Positions 30,952-39,763 of a stretch of DNA of 64,000 nucleotides are shown here, piece by piece. The DNA comes from Desnuesiella massiliensis (lineage in GTDB: Bacteria; Bacillota; Clostridia; Clostridiales; Clostridiaceae): contig NZ_LN879457.1 of assembly GCF_001403615.1 (NCBI RefSeq), positions 558,001 through 622,000 of the forward strand. Direction: 5' to 3'. The notes under the pieces were generated by a model that was not told where the DNA came from, did no database searches, and was given only the letters and a program-made list of their open reading frames with translations. The translations under genes and the position numbers were made by a program. The stretch's first letter is position 1. Every line of letters starts with the position of its first letter.

Positions 30952-33399
30952 ATGGCAACTAAGTCATTAAAAATAGAAGGAATGACCTGTGCGTCTTGCG
31001 CAAAAGCTGTAGAAAGGGCCACTAAAAAACTGCAGGGTGTAACTGAATCAAATGTTAACTTTGCTACAGAAAAACTAAGTATAGAATTTGATGAAGCAAA
31101 GGTTTCAGTAGGAGATATCCAAGCAGCCGTTGAAAAAGCAGGATATAAGGCTATTAGTGATACTGCTAATAAAACTATGAAAATAGAAGGAATGACTTGC
31201 GCCTCTTGCGCAAAGGCAGTAGAAAGAGCTACAAGAAAACTTGATGGAGTTACAGAAGCAAATGTTAATTATGCAACTGAGAAATTAATTATAAACTATG
31301 AGCCTTCAAAGGTTAAAGTTATAGATATAAAGAAAGCGGTAGAAAAAGCAGGCTATAAGGCTATAGAAGAAGAGAGCACAGTAGACACAGATAAAGAGCG
31401 AAAAGAAAAAGAAATGAAACTATTGTGGAAAAAATTTATTATATCTGCCATATTTACAGTGCCACTACTTTATATATCTATGGGGCATATGATGGGACTT
31501 CCTCTTCCTGATTTTATTAATCCAATGATGAATCCTGAAGCTTTTGCCTTATCACAATTATTTCTAACTATACCTGTTATAATTGCTGGTAACAAATACT
31601 ACACCATTGGATTTAAAGCATTGATTAGAAGAAATCCAAATATGGACTCACTTATTGCCATAGGTACATCGGCAGCGGTTCTTTATGGTGTATTTGCAAC
31701 AGTTAAGATTATTGGTGGAGATACAAAGTATGCCATGGATTTATACTTTGAATCAGCAGCAGTAATCATCACTTTAATAACCCTTGGTAAGTATCTAGAA
31801 TCTGTTTCTAAGGGAAAGACCTCTGAAGCTATAAAAAAGCTTATGGGACTTGCGCCTAAAACAGCTATAGTTATAAGGAATGGAAAAGAAACAGAGATCA
31901 CTATTGAAGAAGTAGAAGTAGGAGATGTAATAATAGTTAAACCAGGAGAAAAGATGCCTGTAGACGGGGAGGTAGTTGAAGGTACTACTTCAGTAGATGA
32001 ATCAATGCTTACCGGTGAAAGTATTCCGGTAGAAAAAAATACTGGTGATAAGATTATTGGAGCAAGTATAAATAAAAATGGAACTATAAAATATAAAGCT
32101 ACTAAAATTGGTAAAGATACAGCACTTGCTCAAATCATAAAATTAGTTGAAGATGCTCAAGGCTCTAAAGCTCCAATTGCAAAACTTGCAGATGTTATTT
32201 CAGGTTACTTTGTTCCAATAGTTATTGCCTTAGCGACTATTTCAGGTTTAGCATGGTATTTCTTTGGAGGACAATCAACAATTTTCTCCCTTACAATATT
32301 TATTTCTGTTTTAGTAATTGCTTGCCCATGTGCTCTTGGACTTGCAACACCAACAGCTATAATGGTTGGTACAGGTAAAGGTGCAGAATATGGTGTTTTG
32401 ATAAAAAGCGGTGCAGCACTAGAAACTGCTCATAAGATACAAACTATAGTATTTGATAAAACAGGTACTATTACTGAAGGTAAACCCAAGGTTACAGATG
32501 TAGTTGTTGCAAATGGTATAACAGAAAATGACCTATTACAGTTGGCTGCGTCCGCGGAAAAAGGATCAGAACATCCACTTGGTGAAGCAATTGTTAAGGG
32601 GGCAGAAGAAAGAGGACTAGAATTTAAGAAACTTGATTTCTTTAAGGCTATTCCTGGCCATGGAATTGAAGTGAAAATAGATGGTAAAGATATTTTACTT
32701 GGAAACAGAAAGCTTATGGTTGAAAGTAAAATATCCCTAGAAAGATTAGAAAAAACTTCAGATAACTTAGCTGGAGAAGGTAAGACTCCAATGTATATAG
32801 CAATAGATAATAAGATAGCAGGTATCATAGCTGTTGCTGATACTGTTAAAGAAAATAGTAAGAAAGCAATAGAAAAGCTTCATAAAATGGGAATTGAAGT
32901 TGCAATTATAACTGGAGATAATAAGAGAACTGCTGAAGCTATAGCTAAACAAGTTGGAATAGACAGAATATTAGCTGAAGTATTACCACAAGACAAGGCA
33001 AATGAAGTTAAAAAGCTCCAAGCTGAAGGCAAAAAGGTGGCCATGGTTGGTGATGGTATAAATGATGCTCCAGCACTAGCACAAGCAGATATAGGGATAG
33101 CTATAGGTTCAGGAACAGATGTGGCTATGGAATCAGCAGATATAGTTCTTATGAAGAGTGACCTGATGGATGTTCCTACTGCTATACAATTAAGTAAAAG
33201 CACCATAAGAAATATTAAGGAAAACTTATTCTGGGCCTTTGGATATAATACCATAGGAATACCAGTAGCTATGGGAATCCTATATGCCTTTGGAGGACCA
33301 TTATTAAATCCTATGATAGCAGGAGCAGCAATGAGTCTTAGCTCTGTGTCAGTATTAGCCAATGCTTTAAGATTAAAGAGGTTTAAACCAGTTAGATAG
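30952..33399 (+). CDS. copA: Copper-exporting P1B-type ATPase
   Basis: Pumps Cu+ out of the cytosol using ATP; 815 residues. Two N-terminal heavy-metal domains each carry GMTCASC (cysteines 13/16 and 83/86). Eight membrane helices are expected, with the transport motif VIACPCALGLATP. Catalytic parts include the TGES actuator motif (MLTGESIPVEK), the phosphorylation site FDKTGTITEG, SEHPLGEAIV and GDGINDAPALAQADIG. The C-terminal helix has the conserved MSLSSVSVLANALRLKRF. copZ follows 43 bases later. Confidence 0.97.
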   Translation: MATKSLKIEGMTCASCAKAVERATKKLQGVTESNVNFATEKLSIEFDEAKVSVGDIQAAVEKAGYKAISDTANKTMKIEGMTCASCAKAVERATRKLDGVTEANVNYATEKLIINYEPSKVKVIDIKKAVEKAGYKAIEEESTVDTDKERKEKEMKLLWKKFIISAIFTVPLLYISMGHMMGLPLPDFINPMMNPEAFALSQLFLTIPVIIAGNKYYTIGFKALIRRNPNMDSLIAIGTSAAVLYGVFATVKIIGGDTKYAMDLYFESAAVIITLITLGKYLESVSKGKTSEAIKKLMGLAPKTAIVIRNGKETEITIEEVEVGDVIIVKPGEKMPVDGEVVEGTTSVDESMLTGESIPVEKNTGDKIIGASINKNGTIKYKATKIGKDTALAQIIKLVEDAQGSKAPIAKLADVISGYFVPIVIALATISGLAWYFFGGQSTIFSLTIFISVLVIACPCALGLATPTAIMVGTGKGAEYGVLIKSGAALETAHKIQTIVFDKTGTITEGKPKVTDVVVANGITENDLLQLAASAEKGSEHPLGEAIVKGAEERGLEFKKLDFFKAIPGHGIEVKIDGKDILLGNRKLMVESKISLERLEKTSDNLAGEGKTPMYIAIDNKIAGIIAVADTVKENSKKAIEKLHKMGIEVAIITGDNKRTAEAIAKQVGIDRILAEVLPQDKANEVKKLQAEGKKVAMVGDGINDAPALAQADIGIAIGSGTDVAMESADIVLMKSDLMDVPTAIQLSKSTIRNIKENLFWAFGYNTIGIPVAMGILYAFGGPLLNPMIAGAAMSLSSVSVLANALRLKRFKPVR

Positions 33400-33442
33400 A
33401 TATTGAAATATATATTATAAAGAATACAAGGAGGAGTATAAA

Positions 33443-33658
33443 ATGAAAAAGAAAATATTAGTAGAAGGTATGAAATGTGGAAACTGCGCTAAGCATGTAA
33501 AGGAAGCATTAATTAAGATAGAGGGTGTAAATAGTGCAGAGGTAAATTTATCTGATAAATATGTTATAGTTGAAACAAAGGCTGAGATAAGTGAAGAGAC
33601 TATAAAATTAGCTGTTAACACTGAGAAATACAATGTAGTTGGAATAGAGACATTATAA
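33443..33658 (+). CDS. copZ: Copper chaperone CopZ-like protein
   Basis: Heavy-metal-associated single-domain protein of 71 residues with the metal site GMKCGNCAKHVKEAL (MxCxxC with Lys and Gly-Asn instead of the usual Thr and Ala-Ser). It should deliver Cu+ to the CopA N-terminal domains. It has a strong AAGGAGG site and shares the copA transcript. Confidence 0.92.
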   Translation: MKKKILVEGMKCGNCAKHVKEALIKIEGVNSAEVNLSDKYVIVETKAEISEETIKLAVNTEKYNVVGIETL

Positions 33659-33665
33659 ATAAATA

Positions 33666-33703
33666 GAGGAGCTTTGGTGACTAAGTTTACCAAGGCTCTT
33701 TTA
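33666..33703 (+). terminator. Terminator of copA-copZ
   Basis: GAGCTTTGGT pairs with ACCAAGGCTC, then TTTTACTT. Confidence 0.78.
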
Positions 33704-33836
33704 CTTGTATGCTGCTAGTGTTATCCCAGATCAATAGATCCACTAATATGAGGGTATCTAATATAATTGTAGAGTTATATTAAAAAATAATATATAATAT
33801 ATTTTAAAAATAAAGGTACTTAAGGAAGGATATAAT

Positions 33837-34754
33837 ATGAAGAAAATTGATATTGGTAAATCAGGATTTAAAGCCTCAGAAATTGTATTAGGGTGCATGA
33901 GGATTAACAAAATGTCCGTAGAAGAACTATCTAATTATGTAGGTGTAGCTATGGAAGAGGGCATTACCCTTTTTGACCATGCTGATATTTATGGTAGAGG
34001 GTACTGTGAAGAGCTTTTTGGAAAAATGTTAACTTCTAGACCGGGACTCCGTGATAAAATACAAATTCAAAGCAAATGTGCTATTCGTCCAGGATATTAT
34101 GATTTTTCCAAGGGACATATATTAGATTCTGTGGATGGAATACTACAAAGATTAAGAACAGATTATTTAGATCTATTGATTCTTCATAGACCAGATACAC
34201 TAATGGAACCTGAAGAAGTAGCGGAAGCTTTTGATGTTTTGCAGTCCAGCGGTAAAGTTCGTAACTTTGGTGTTAGCAATTTCAATAGTATGCAGATTGA
34301 ATTATTAAAATCTTCTGTTAAGCAACCACTCATTGTAAATCAAATGCAATTTAGTATTATGCATTGCGGAATGATAAATAGCGGTATACAAACTAACACA
34401 TTGTTCGAAGGATCTTTAGACCGAGACGGCAGTATACTAGAATATTGTCGCTTAAAAAATATTACATTACAAGCTTGGTCGCCATTCCAATATGGTTTCT
34501 TTGAAGGTGTCTTCATAGATAATGATAAATTTCCAGAGTTAAATACTGTATTAGGGCGTATTGCAAAAGAAAAAGGAGTAAGTAAATCTGCCATTGCAGT
34601 TGCCTGGATTCTTAGACATCCAGCTAAAATGCAGACAATTGTTGGAACCACTAATGTAGAACGCTTAAAAGATATCTGTACAGCAAGCAACATAGAATTA
34701 TCAAGACCAGAATGGTATGAAATCTATCGTGCAGCAGGAAATCGCTTACCATAG
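33837..34754 (+). CDS. Aldo/keto reductase
   Basis: NAD(P)H-dependent oxidoreductase of the YdhF-like branch, 305 residues. Catalytic residues are visible: Asp and Tyr in FDHADIYGRG, Lys in IQSKCAIRPG and His in LLILHRPD. Other motifs are VRNFGVSNFNSMQIELL and a C-terminal IVGTTNVERLKDI that binds the nucleotide phosphate. It is a single gene with GGAAGGA upstream. Substrate unknown. Confidence 0.93.
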   Translation: MKKIDIGKSGFKASEIVLGCMRINKMSVEELSNYVGVAMEEGITLFDHADIYGRGYCEELFGKMLTSRPGLRDKIQIQSKCAIRPGYYDFSKGHILDSVDGILQRLRTDYLDLLILHRPDTLMEPEEVAEAFDVLQSSGKVRNFGVSNFNSMQIELLKSSVKQPLIVNQMQFSIMHCGMINSGIQTNTLFEGSLDRDGSILEYCRLKNITLQAWSPFQYGFFEGVFIDNDKFPELNTVLGRIAKEKGVSKSAIAVAWILRHPAKMQTIVGTTNVERLKDICTASNIELSRPEWYEIYRAAGNRLP

Positions 34755-34897
34755 AACATGTAAACTTAAAGCGTATTGGTAAAAATGAAGCTTGGCTTTT
34801 AAAAGAACTTAAAAAACAAGGATTTAAAGACTATAAGAAGGAAGTGACTCTAGCAGAATTAGATCTTTCCTGGAATTTAATTGGTTTAAAGAAGTAG
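34755..34897 (+). pseudogene. C-terminal fragment of a YetF/DUF421 protein
   Basis: Directly after the reductase stop, one frame reads EHVNLKRIGKNEAWLLKELK then KQGFKDYKKEVTLAELDLSW and ends IGLKK-stop. This matches the end of DUF421 proteins, where a 'GK...WLL.EL..QG' segment is typical. No start or membrane part exists upstream; the reductase gene occupies that place. It is a relic that probably marks an old rearrangement. Confidence 0.65.
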
Positions 34898-34900
34898 ATT

Positions 34901-34935
34901 CAAGCCGTGCCCGTAAAGGGTGCGGCTTGTTAATT
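34901..34935 (+). terminator. Terminator after the reductase
   Basis: AAGCCGTGCCC pairs with GGGTGCGGCTT (one bulged position), followed by GTTAATTT. Confidence 0.72.
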
Positions 34936-35003
34936 TAAAATAAACTAATAATGCTATTCATAAAAGTTATAGATAAATAATAAATTATAATAATTTATTG
35001 TGT

Positions 35004-35123
35004 TATAATCTATTTTAAATTAGAAAATAGTTTTCATAAAAATGATATTGCAGAAAATTATTTTATATGATAGACTTAAGATAAACAAGTAAATGGTTTT
35101 CATAATAGCGCTATGAATGAAAA
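35004..35123 (+). promoter_or_regulatory. Control region of the amino-sugar PTS operon
   Basis: A TATAAT at 35004-35009 lacks a clear -35. Downstream is GAAAA-TAG-TTTTC (35023-35035), a perfect inverted repeat. A long imperfect palindrome at 35097-35123 has TTTTCAT and ATGAAAA-like ends around AGCGCT. The first resembles RpiR/NanR-type sites; the second could be a CcpA cre site or a second repressor site. Both lie before the EIICB gene. Confidence 0.55.
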
Positions 35124-35155
35124 TAAATTTATATTTTATTAGGGGAGGAATAATA

Positions 35156-36646
35156 ATGTTTAAAAACCTACAAAAAATTGGTAAAGCCTTCATGTTACCT
35201 ATAGCTATTTTGCCAGCAGCAGGTTTATTGTTAGGCATTGGTGGAGCATTATCAAATCCAAATACAATTCAGGCTTATCCATTTTTAAATGTATTTTGGA
35301 TACAAGCTTTATTTTCAATAATGAAGGCAGCAGGAGAAGTAGTATTTGGTAATCTAGCACTTATTATGTGTATTGGACTTGCTGTTGGTTTAGCTAAGAC
35401 AGATAAAGGAACAGCTGGACTTGCAGCTGCAGTATCCTTCTTAGTAATGAATGGTTCTATTAAAGCAATGATAGCTGTATTTAATCCAGCAGTTAAATCA
35501 ATTGATACAGGTGTAGTAGGTTCTATAGTTATAGGTGTGTTAGTAACTTACTTGCATAACAAGTATCATGATATTCAATTACCAGCAGTTTTAGGTTTCT
35601 TTGGAGGATCTAGATTTGTTCCAATAGTTTCATCCTTTGTATCTATCGGAGTAGCACTTATATTTTTCTTAATTTGGCCTACATTCCAAGGATGGTTAAC
35701 TAGTGCAGGAACAGCCATAGCTGGCTTTGGAGTAATAGGAACATTTTTATATGGATTTCTATTAAGACTTACAGGAGCAGTAGGATTACACCATATGATA
35801 TATCCTCTATTCTGGTTTACAGAACTAGGAGGAACAGCAGAGATAGCAGGAAAGACCATAGTTGGAGCTCAAAATATATTCTTTGCACAGCTTGCAGATC
35901 CAAATCATGTGGGATTATACACTGAAGGAACAAGATTCTTTGCAGGACGTTTTGCAACAATGATGTTTGGATTACCAGCAGCATGCTTAGCTATGTATCA
36001 TTGTGTACCAAAGGAAAAGAGAAAGCTTGTAGGTGGATTATTTTTAGGGGCTGCCCTTACCTCCTTTATAACAGGAATAACAGAACCTATAGAATTCATG
36101 TTTTTATTCGTAGCTCCATGGCTATATGTAGTTCATGCTTTCTTTGATGGATTATCCTTCCTAGTGGCAGATTTATTAAAAATAAGAATAGGTAATACTT
36201 TCTCTGGTGGAGTTATAGACTTTACATTATTTGGAACACTTCAAGGTAATGATAAAACTCATTGGGTATTAGTATTATTAGTGGGAGCAGTATGGGCATG
36301 CTTATATTACTTTACCTTTAGGATATTAATAACTAAATTCAATGTAATGACTCCAGGACGTGAAGAGGATGGAGAAGAGGTTAAGGTTGTTACAAAGAGC
36401 TCTTTAAAGGATACTGCCATAGAAATTTTAGCAGCTTTAGGAGGAAAAGAAAATATAGAAGATGTGGATGCATGCATAACAAGGCTTAGAGTTTCCGTTA
36501 AAGATGTATCTATAGTGGATAAAGCTTTAATAAAGAATTTAGGAGCTACAGCGGTGTTAGAGGTAAAAGGCGGCATTCAAGCTATATTTGGAGCTAAGGC
36601 AGATCCAATTAAACAAAAGATTAGTGAGATACTAGATTCGGAATAA
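35156..36646 (+). CDS. PTS EIICB component, glucose/N-acetylglucosamine superfamily
   Basis: Membrane permease and phosphotransfer protein, 496 residues. The EIIC domain opens FKNLQKIGKAFMLPIAILPA and has about ten helices with the motifs GAVGLHHMIYPLFWF and GITEPIEFMFLF. The EIIB domain at the C-terminus carries the phosphorylated cysteine in VDACITRLRVSVKD. No EIIA domain is attached, so a general EIIA must supply phosphate. The neighbouring nanE and RpiR gene point to ManNAc or a related amino sugar as substrate. Confidence 0.92.
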   Translation: MFKNLQKIGKAFMLPIAILPAAGLLLGIGGALSNPNTIQAYPFLNVFWIQALFSIMKAAGEVVFGNLALIMCIGLAVGLAKTDKGTAGLAAAVSFLVMNGSIKAMIAVFNPAVKSIDTGVVGSIVIGVLVTYLHNKYHDIQLPAVLGFFGGSRFVPIVSSFVSIGVALIFFLIWPTFQGWLTSAGTAIAGFGVIGTFLYGFLLRLTGAVGLHHMIYPLFWFTELGGTAEIAGKTIVGAQNIFFAQLADPNHVGLYTEGTRFFAGRFATMMFGLPAACLAMYHCVPKEKRKLVGGLFLGAALTSFITGITEPIEFMFLFVAPWLYVVHAFFDGLSFLVADLLKIRIGNTFSGGVIDFTLFGTLQGNDKTHWVLVLLVGAVWACLYYFTFRILITKFNVMTPGREEDGEEVKVVTKSSLKDTAIEILAALGGKENIEDVDACITRLRVSVKDVSIVDKALIKNLGATAVLEVKGGIQAIFGAKADPIKQKISEILDSE

Positions 36647-36665
36647 TAAATGTTTATTTAAATGT

Positions 36666-36767
36666 AGGAGGCTGTAAAAAAAGGTGTTCTATAGGTTTCC
36701 CTACACCGCGCGTGGAGCCCCACGAGCGGCCCGTGAAAAAGAACACCTATGTTTTTCACATCCTCCT
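36666..36767 (+). repeat. GC-rich palindromic element between the PTS gene and nanE
   Basis: Arms AGGAGGCTGT...AGGTGTTC and GAACACCT...TCCTCCT are inverted. They enclose an unusually GC-rich centre (36710-36735) holding a small CGTGG/CCACG hairpin. Base composition differs strongly from the surroundings. The whole could fold as one cruciform or RNA hairpin of about 100 nt. It is not related in sequence to the repeat at 8630. Confidence 0.75.
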
Positions 36768-36800
36768 GTAGATTAATCATAGAAATATTGGAGGCGCAAG

Positions 36801-37445
36801 ATGGAAAAAGGATTAATAGTATCATGTCAAGCATTACCGGAGGAACCATTGCATAGTCCTTTTATAATGAGTAAAATGGCACTAGCAGCAAAAGAAGGTG
36901 GAGCCGTAGCTATTAGAGCTAATGGAGTAGAGGATATAAAGGCTATTAAAAAGGAAGTGGATCTCCCTATAATAGGAATAATAAAAATAAACTATCCTAA
37001 TATAAAGCCTTATATAACTCCTACAATGAAAGAGATAGAAGAGCTTTTAGCTATCAATGTGGATGTTATTGCTTTGGATGCTACTATAGATCAGGATGAG
37101 GAATTCTTAAAATCTTTAAAAAGAATTTATCCAAATCAAAAATTTATGGCGGATATATCTACAGTGGAGGAAGCTGTAAGGGCAGAATCTTTAGGTTTTG
37201 ATTATATAGGAACAACGCTTGTTGGGTATACAGATCAATCAAAAAATTTAAATAACTTTGATGTTTTAGAGGCTCTAGTAGAAAAATGTAAAAAGCCAAT
37301 AGTGGCTGAAGGAAATTTTGATACACCAGAAAAGGCAAGGAAAGCCTTAGATATGGGAGCTTATACTGTAGTGGTAGGAGGAGCAATTACAAGACCTCAG
37401 TTAATAACAAAGAAGTTTGTAGAAGAAATAAATAAGAGCTTATAA
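36801..37445 (+). CDS. nanE: N-acetylmannosamine-6-phosphate 2-epimerase
   Basis: Converts ManNAc-6-phosphate to GlcNAc-6-phosphate in sialic acid and ManNAc catabolism; TIM barrel, 214 residues. Motifs include LIVSCQALPEEPLHSP, GGAVAIRANGVEDI, LPIIGIIKINYP, VIALDATID, KFMADISTVEEA and YTVVVGGAITRP. GGAGG precedes ATG 36801. Sialate lyase and ManNAc kinase genes are absent nearby. This fits uptake of already phosphorylated ManNAc by the upstream PTS. Confidence 0.96.
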   Translation: MEKGLIVSCQALPEEPLHSPFIMSKMALAAKEGGAVAIRANGVEDIKAIKKEVDLPIIGIIKINYPNIKPYITPTMKEIEELLAINVDVIALDATIDQDEEFLKSLKRIYPNQKFMADISTVEEAVRAESLGFDYIGTTLVGYTDQSKNLNNFDVLEALVEKCKKPIVAEGNFDTPEKARKALDMGAYTVVVGGAITRPQLITKKFVEEINKSL

Positions 37446-37450
37446 TATTT

Positions 37451-37493
37451 TAAAGGTATGTGATGAAAATCCATTTCATTGCATACCTTTCTT
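37451..37493 (+). terminator. Terminator after nanE
   Basis: AAAGGTATG...ATGAAAA pairs with TTTCAT...CATACCTTT. The T run is short (CTTGACTTT) and merges into the next promoter. Confidence 0.65.
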
Positions 37494-37520
37494 GACTTTA
37501 TACGCTATATTTTACATAAT
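37492..37520 (+). promoter_or_regulatory. Promoter of the RpiR regulator gene
   Basis: TTGACT (37492-37497), 17 bases, CATAAT (37515-37520). Confidence 0.6.
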
Positions 37521-37554
37521 AGAATATATGAAAGATGTATAGCGGAGGAAGTCT

Positions 37555-38373
37555 ATGGACGTTTTAGGTGAGATACAAAAAAAGTATACAGGATTTTCTG
37601 AAAAGGAAAGAAATATAGCAGATTATATTTTAAAAAATACTGACAGCATTAAGAATATAAATATTTCAGATTTAGCAGAGAGAGTGAGCGTGTCTGGAGC
37701 CACTATAACTAGGTTTTGCAAGAAGATAGGATGTAATAGCTTTGTAGATATGAAAATACAAATCAGCGGTGCTTATAATAAGATAGATAAGAATAAAGAT
37801 GAAGGAATACTTTCAGATGTTTATTATTTCTATAAAAACGTTATAGAGAGAACTAATCGCCTTATAGATAAAGATATGATATTTAAGTTGGTTAAGGATA
37901 TAAAAAAAGCAAGAAGAATATATATATATGGGGTAGGAAGCTCCGGTCTCACCGCCTCAGAGATGATGTTAAGACTCATAAGAATGGGCTTTGATGTTCA
38001 TAGTATAACAGACTCCCATATGATGATAATAAATAGCGCTATAGTAACAGAGGAGGATTTGGTTATAGGTATATCTATATCCGGAGAAACAGCAGAGGTG
38101 ATACAATCCTTAAGAGTAGCTAAGGAAAATGGAGCTAAGGTGGTTTCTATTACAAGCTTTGAAGAAAGCAGCGTAGCTCACTATTCAGATATGACCCTTA
38201 TCGTATATAACTCTGGATTTGTGGATAAGGAAAGATTTGTGAATAGCCAATTTTCAGCTATATATCTTATAGATTTAATATCTACAGTATTGCTAAAGAA
38301 TAATGAGCTCAAGAAGAAGATGCAGATAACTATAAATGCTATAATAGGAAGAGAAGAAAAAAATAAAGATTAA
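37555..38373 (+). CDS. RpiR/MurR family regulator with SIS domain
   Basis: Transcription factor of 272 residues. The N-terminal HTH_6 domain has FSEKERNIADYILKNTDSI and AERVSVSGATITRFCKKIGC. The C-terminal SIS sugar-phosphate-binding domain has RIYIYGVGSSGLTASEMML, VIGISISGETAEVIQSL and VVSITSFEESSVAHYSD. It probably senses an amino-sugar phosphate such as GlcNAc-6-P or ManNAc-6-P and controls the PTS-nanE genes upstream, by analogy with clostridial NanR. Confidence 0.92.
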   Translation: MDVLGEIQKKYTGFSEKERNIADYILKNTDSIKNINISDLAERVSVSGATITRFCKKIGCNSFVDMKIQISGAYNKIDKNKDEGILSDVYYFYKNVIERTNRLIDKDMIFKLVKDIKKARRIYIYGVGSSGLTASEMMLRLIRMGFDVHSITDSHMMIINSAIVTEEDLVIGISISGETAEVIQSLRVAKENGAKVVSITSFEESSVAHYSDMTLIVYNSGFVDKERFVNSQFSAIYLIDLISTVLLKNNELKKKMQITINAIIGREEKNKD

Positions 38374-38400
38374 GAAATTGGATACAGGAAGGTTAATATG

Positions 38401-38440
38401 AAACTCTGCGATTTTTGATTGCAGGGTTTTAATTTTTTTG
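38401..38440 (+). terminator. Terminator after the RpiR gene
   Basis: AAACTCTGC pairs with GCAGGGTTT, followed by TAATTTTTTT. Confidence 0.78.
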
Positions 38441-38538
38441 TAACCTTTGTTACCGAAATTAATTATCAAGTGATATAAAATATAAATATAGTCTAAAGGA
38501 AATAATAAAAATAAAGTTTATATATGGAGGAATTAGTT

Positions 38539-39171
38539 ATGAGTTTATACTTAGGTAAAATACATTATTGGTTATATAATAAAATAGTTTGGTTTGAAAA
38601 CTTAGAAAAGGAAATAATAAACTTTGCTGAGAATAATAATCTGCCTGTGGAGCAGATAAAGGAAGAAGTTCTATCAAAGTATGAGGCGCCAACAGAAAAT
38701 AAACCTTTAGAGCAAATAATAGATACTTCAAATATCCATGGTTGGCTCCAAAGTAAAATTCACGCAGCAGAAGGAAGACAGGCAGCTTGGGTTACAGCTA
38801 TATTAAAGGAGAAAGAAGGATATAAAAAAGATTTAATGGACATATTTAAAAAGCAAGGAGAAAAATGTGGAGTAGAGCATAGAGAAAAAAATTATCCCAC
38901 AATGCCTGAAGAGATGTATAATGCATTAAATGATTATATATTAGAGGGAATGCCTTGTGATAGGGTAAATGTTGTCTTAAGTTCTGATGAAAATGAAATA
39001 GTTTGGAAGGCTACTCAATGTCTCCATAGTCCACACTGGCAGGCAGTAGGTGGTAAAGTTCAAAATTTCTATGATTTAAGAGAAGCTTGGATTTCTGCTT
39101 TTGTAACTTCTTTAAATGATGATTTTCATTTTGAAGCTTTAGGGGATAGTACCTATTCTATTAAAAGATAG
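38539..39171 (+). CDS. Conserved protein of unknown function next to hemerythrin
   Basis: Protein of 210 residues beginning MSLYLGKIHYWLYNKIVWFE. Not assigned to a named family. It has an alpha-helical N-terminal half (EQIIDTSNIHGWLQSKIHAA) and an alpha/beta C-terminal half with EGMPCDRVNVVLSSDENEIV and CLHSPHWQAVGG, whose Cys and His residues could bind a metal or haem-type ligand. The ATG at 38539 has GGAGG upstream. It is 21 bases ahead of a hemerythrin gene and probably works with it in oxygen or redox sensing, which is an inference. Confidence 0.7.
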   Translation: MSLYLGKIHYWLYNKIVWFENLEKEIINFAENNNLPVEQIKEEVLSKYEAPTENKPLEQIIDTSNIHGWLQSKIHAAEGRQAAWVTAILKEKEGYKKDLMDIFKKQGEKCGVEHREKNYPTMPEEMYNALNDYILEGMPCDRVNVVLSSDENEIVWKATQCLHSPHWQAVGGKVQNFYDLREAWISAFVTSLNDDFHFEALGDSTYSIKR

Positions 39172-39192
39172 TTTGAGAAGGAGGAATATAAA

Positions 39193-39744
39193 ATGAGTGC
39201 AATTCAGTTAATGGTAGATGAGCATAAGAATATAAAACGTATGTTAGGTGTTATAAGGAAGTATTGCTTTAAGGTATTAAAGAACGAGGATGTAGACTAC
39301 AAAGATTTTTATAAGATTATAGATTTTGTGAGAAATTATGCAGATAAACACCATCATGGAAAAGAGGAAGATTATCTATTTAATAGAATGATTGAAGAGA
39401 TAAAGGGACCGGCTGAAAAACTAGTAAGACAAGGTATGTTAGTAGAGCATGACTTTGGAAGATTGTATATGCAAAACCTAGAAAAAGCTCTTATAGCCTT
39501 TGAAAAGGGTGAGGAAGAAGCAAAGCTCGATATTATTGCTAATGCTATAGGTTATACAGATTTGCTTTACAGACATATTGAAAAAGAAGATGATGTAGTA
39601 TATAAATTTGCAGAGAGAAGCCTAAGCAAGGAAACCCTAGAGCAATTAGATGCAGATTGTGAAAAGGTTGAGGAAGAAGCAAAGGAAAAAGGAATACAAG
39701 ATAAATATTTAAATCTAATTAATGAGCTAGAAAGTAAAATTTAA
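39193..39744 (+). CDS. Hemerythrin domain protein
   Basis: Four-helix protein of 183 residues with the di-iron ligand pattern of HHE/hemerythrin proteins. Ligands are seen in MVDEHKNIKRML, ADKHHHGKEEDYLF, LVEHDFGRLYM and LYRHIEKEDDVVY. Members bind or sense O2 or NO, or help protect anaerobes from them. It shares a transcript with the preceding unknown gene and is followed by the interrupted terminator at 39764-39900. Confidence 0.92.
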   Translation: MSAIQLMVDEHKNIKRMLGVIRKYCFKVLKNEDVDYKDFYKIIDFVRNYADKHHHGKEEDYLFNRMIEEIKGPAEKLVRQGMLVEHDFGRLYMQNLEKALIAFEKGEEEAKLDIIANAIGYTDLLYRHIEKEDDVVYKFAERSLSKETLEQLDADCEKVEEEAKEKGIQDKYLNLINELESKI

Positions 39745-39763
39745 TAGCCCCTCAAGCCCCTTT

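Noticed and set aside
32880..33362. 160-codon minus-strand frame inside copA
   Set aside because: Shadow of the P-type ATPase motifs read in reverse; no independent support.
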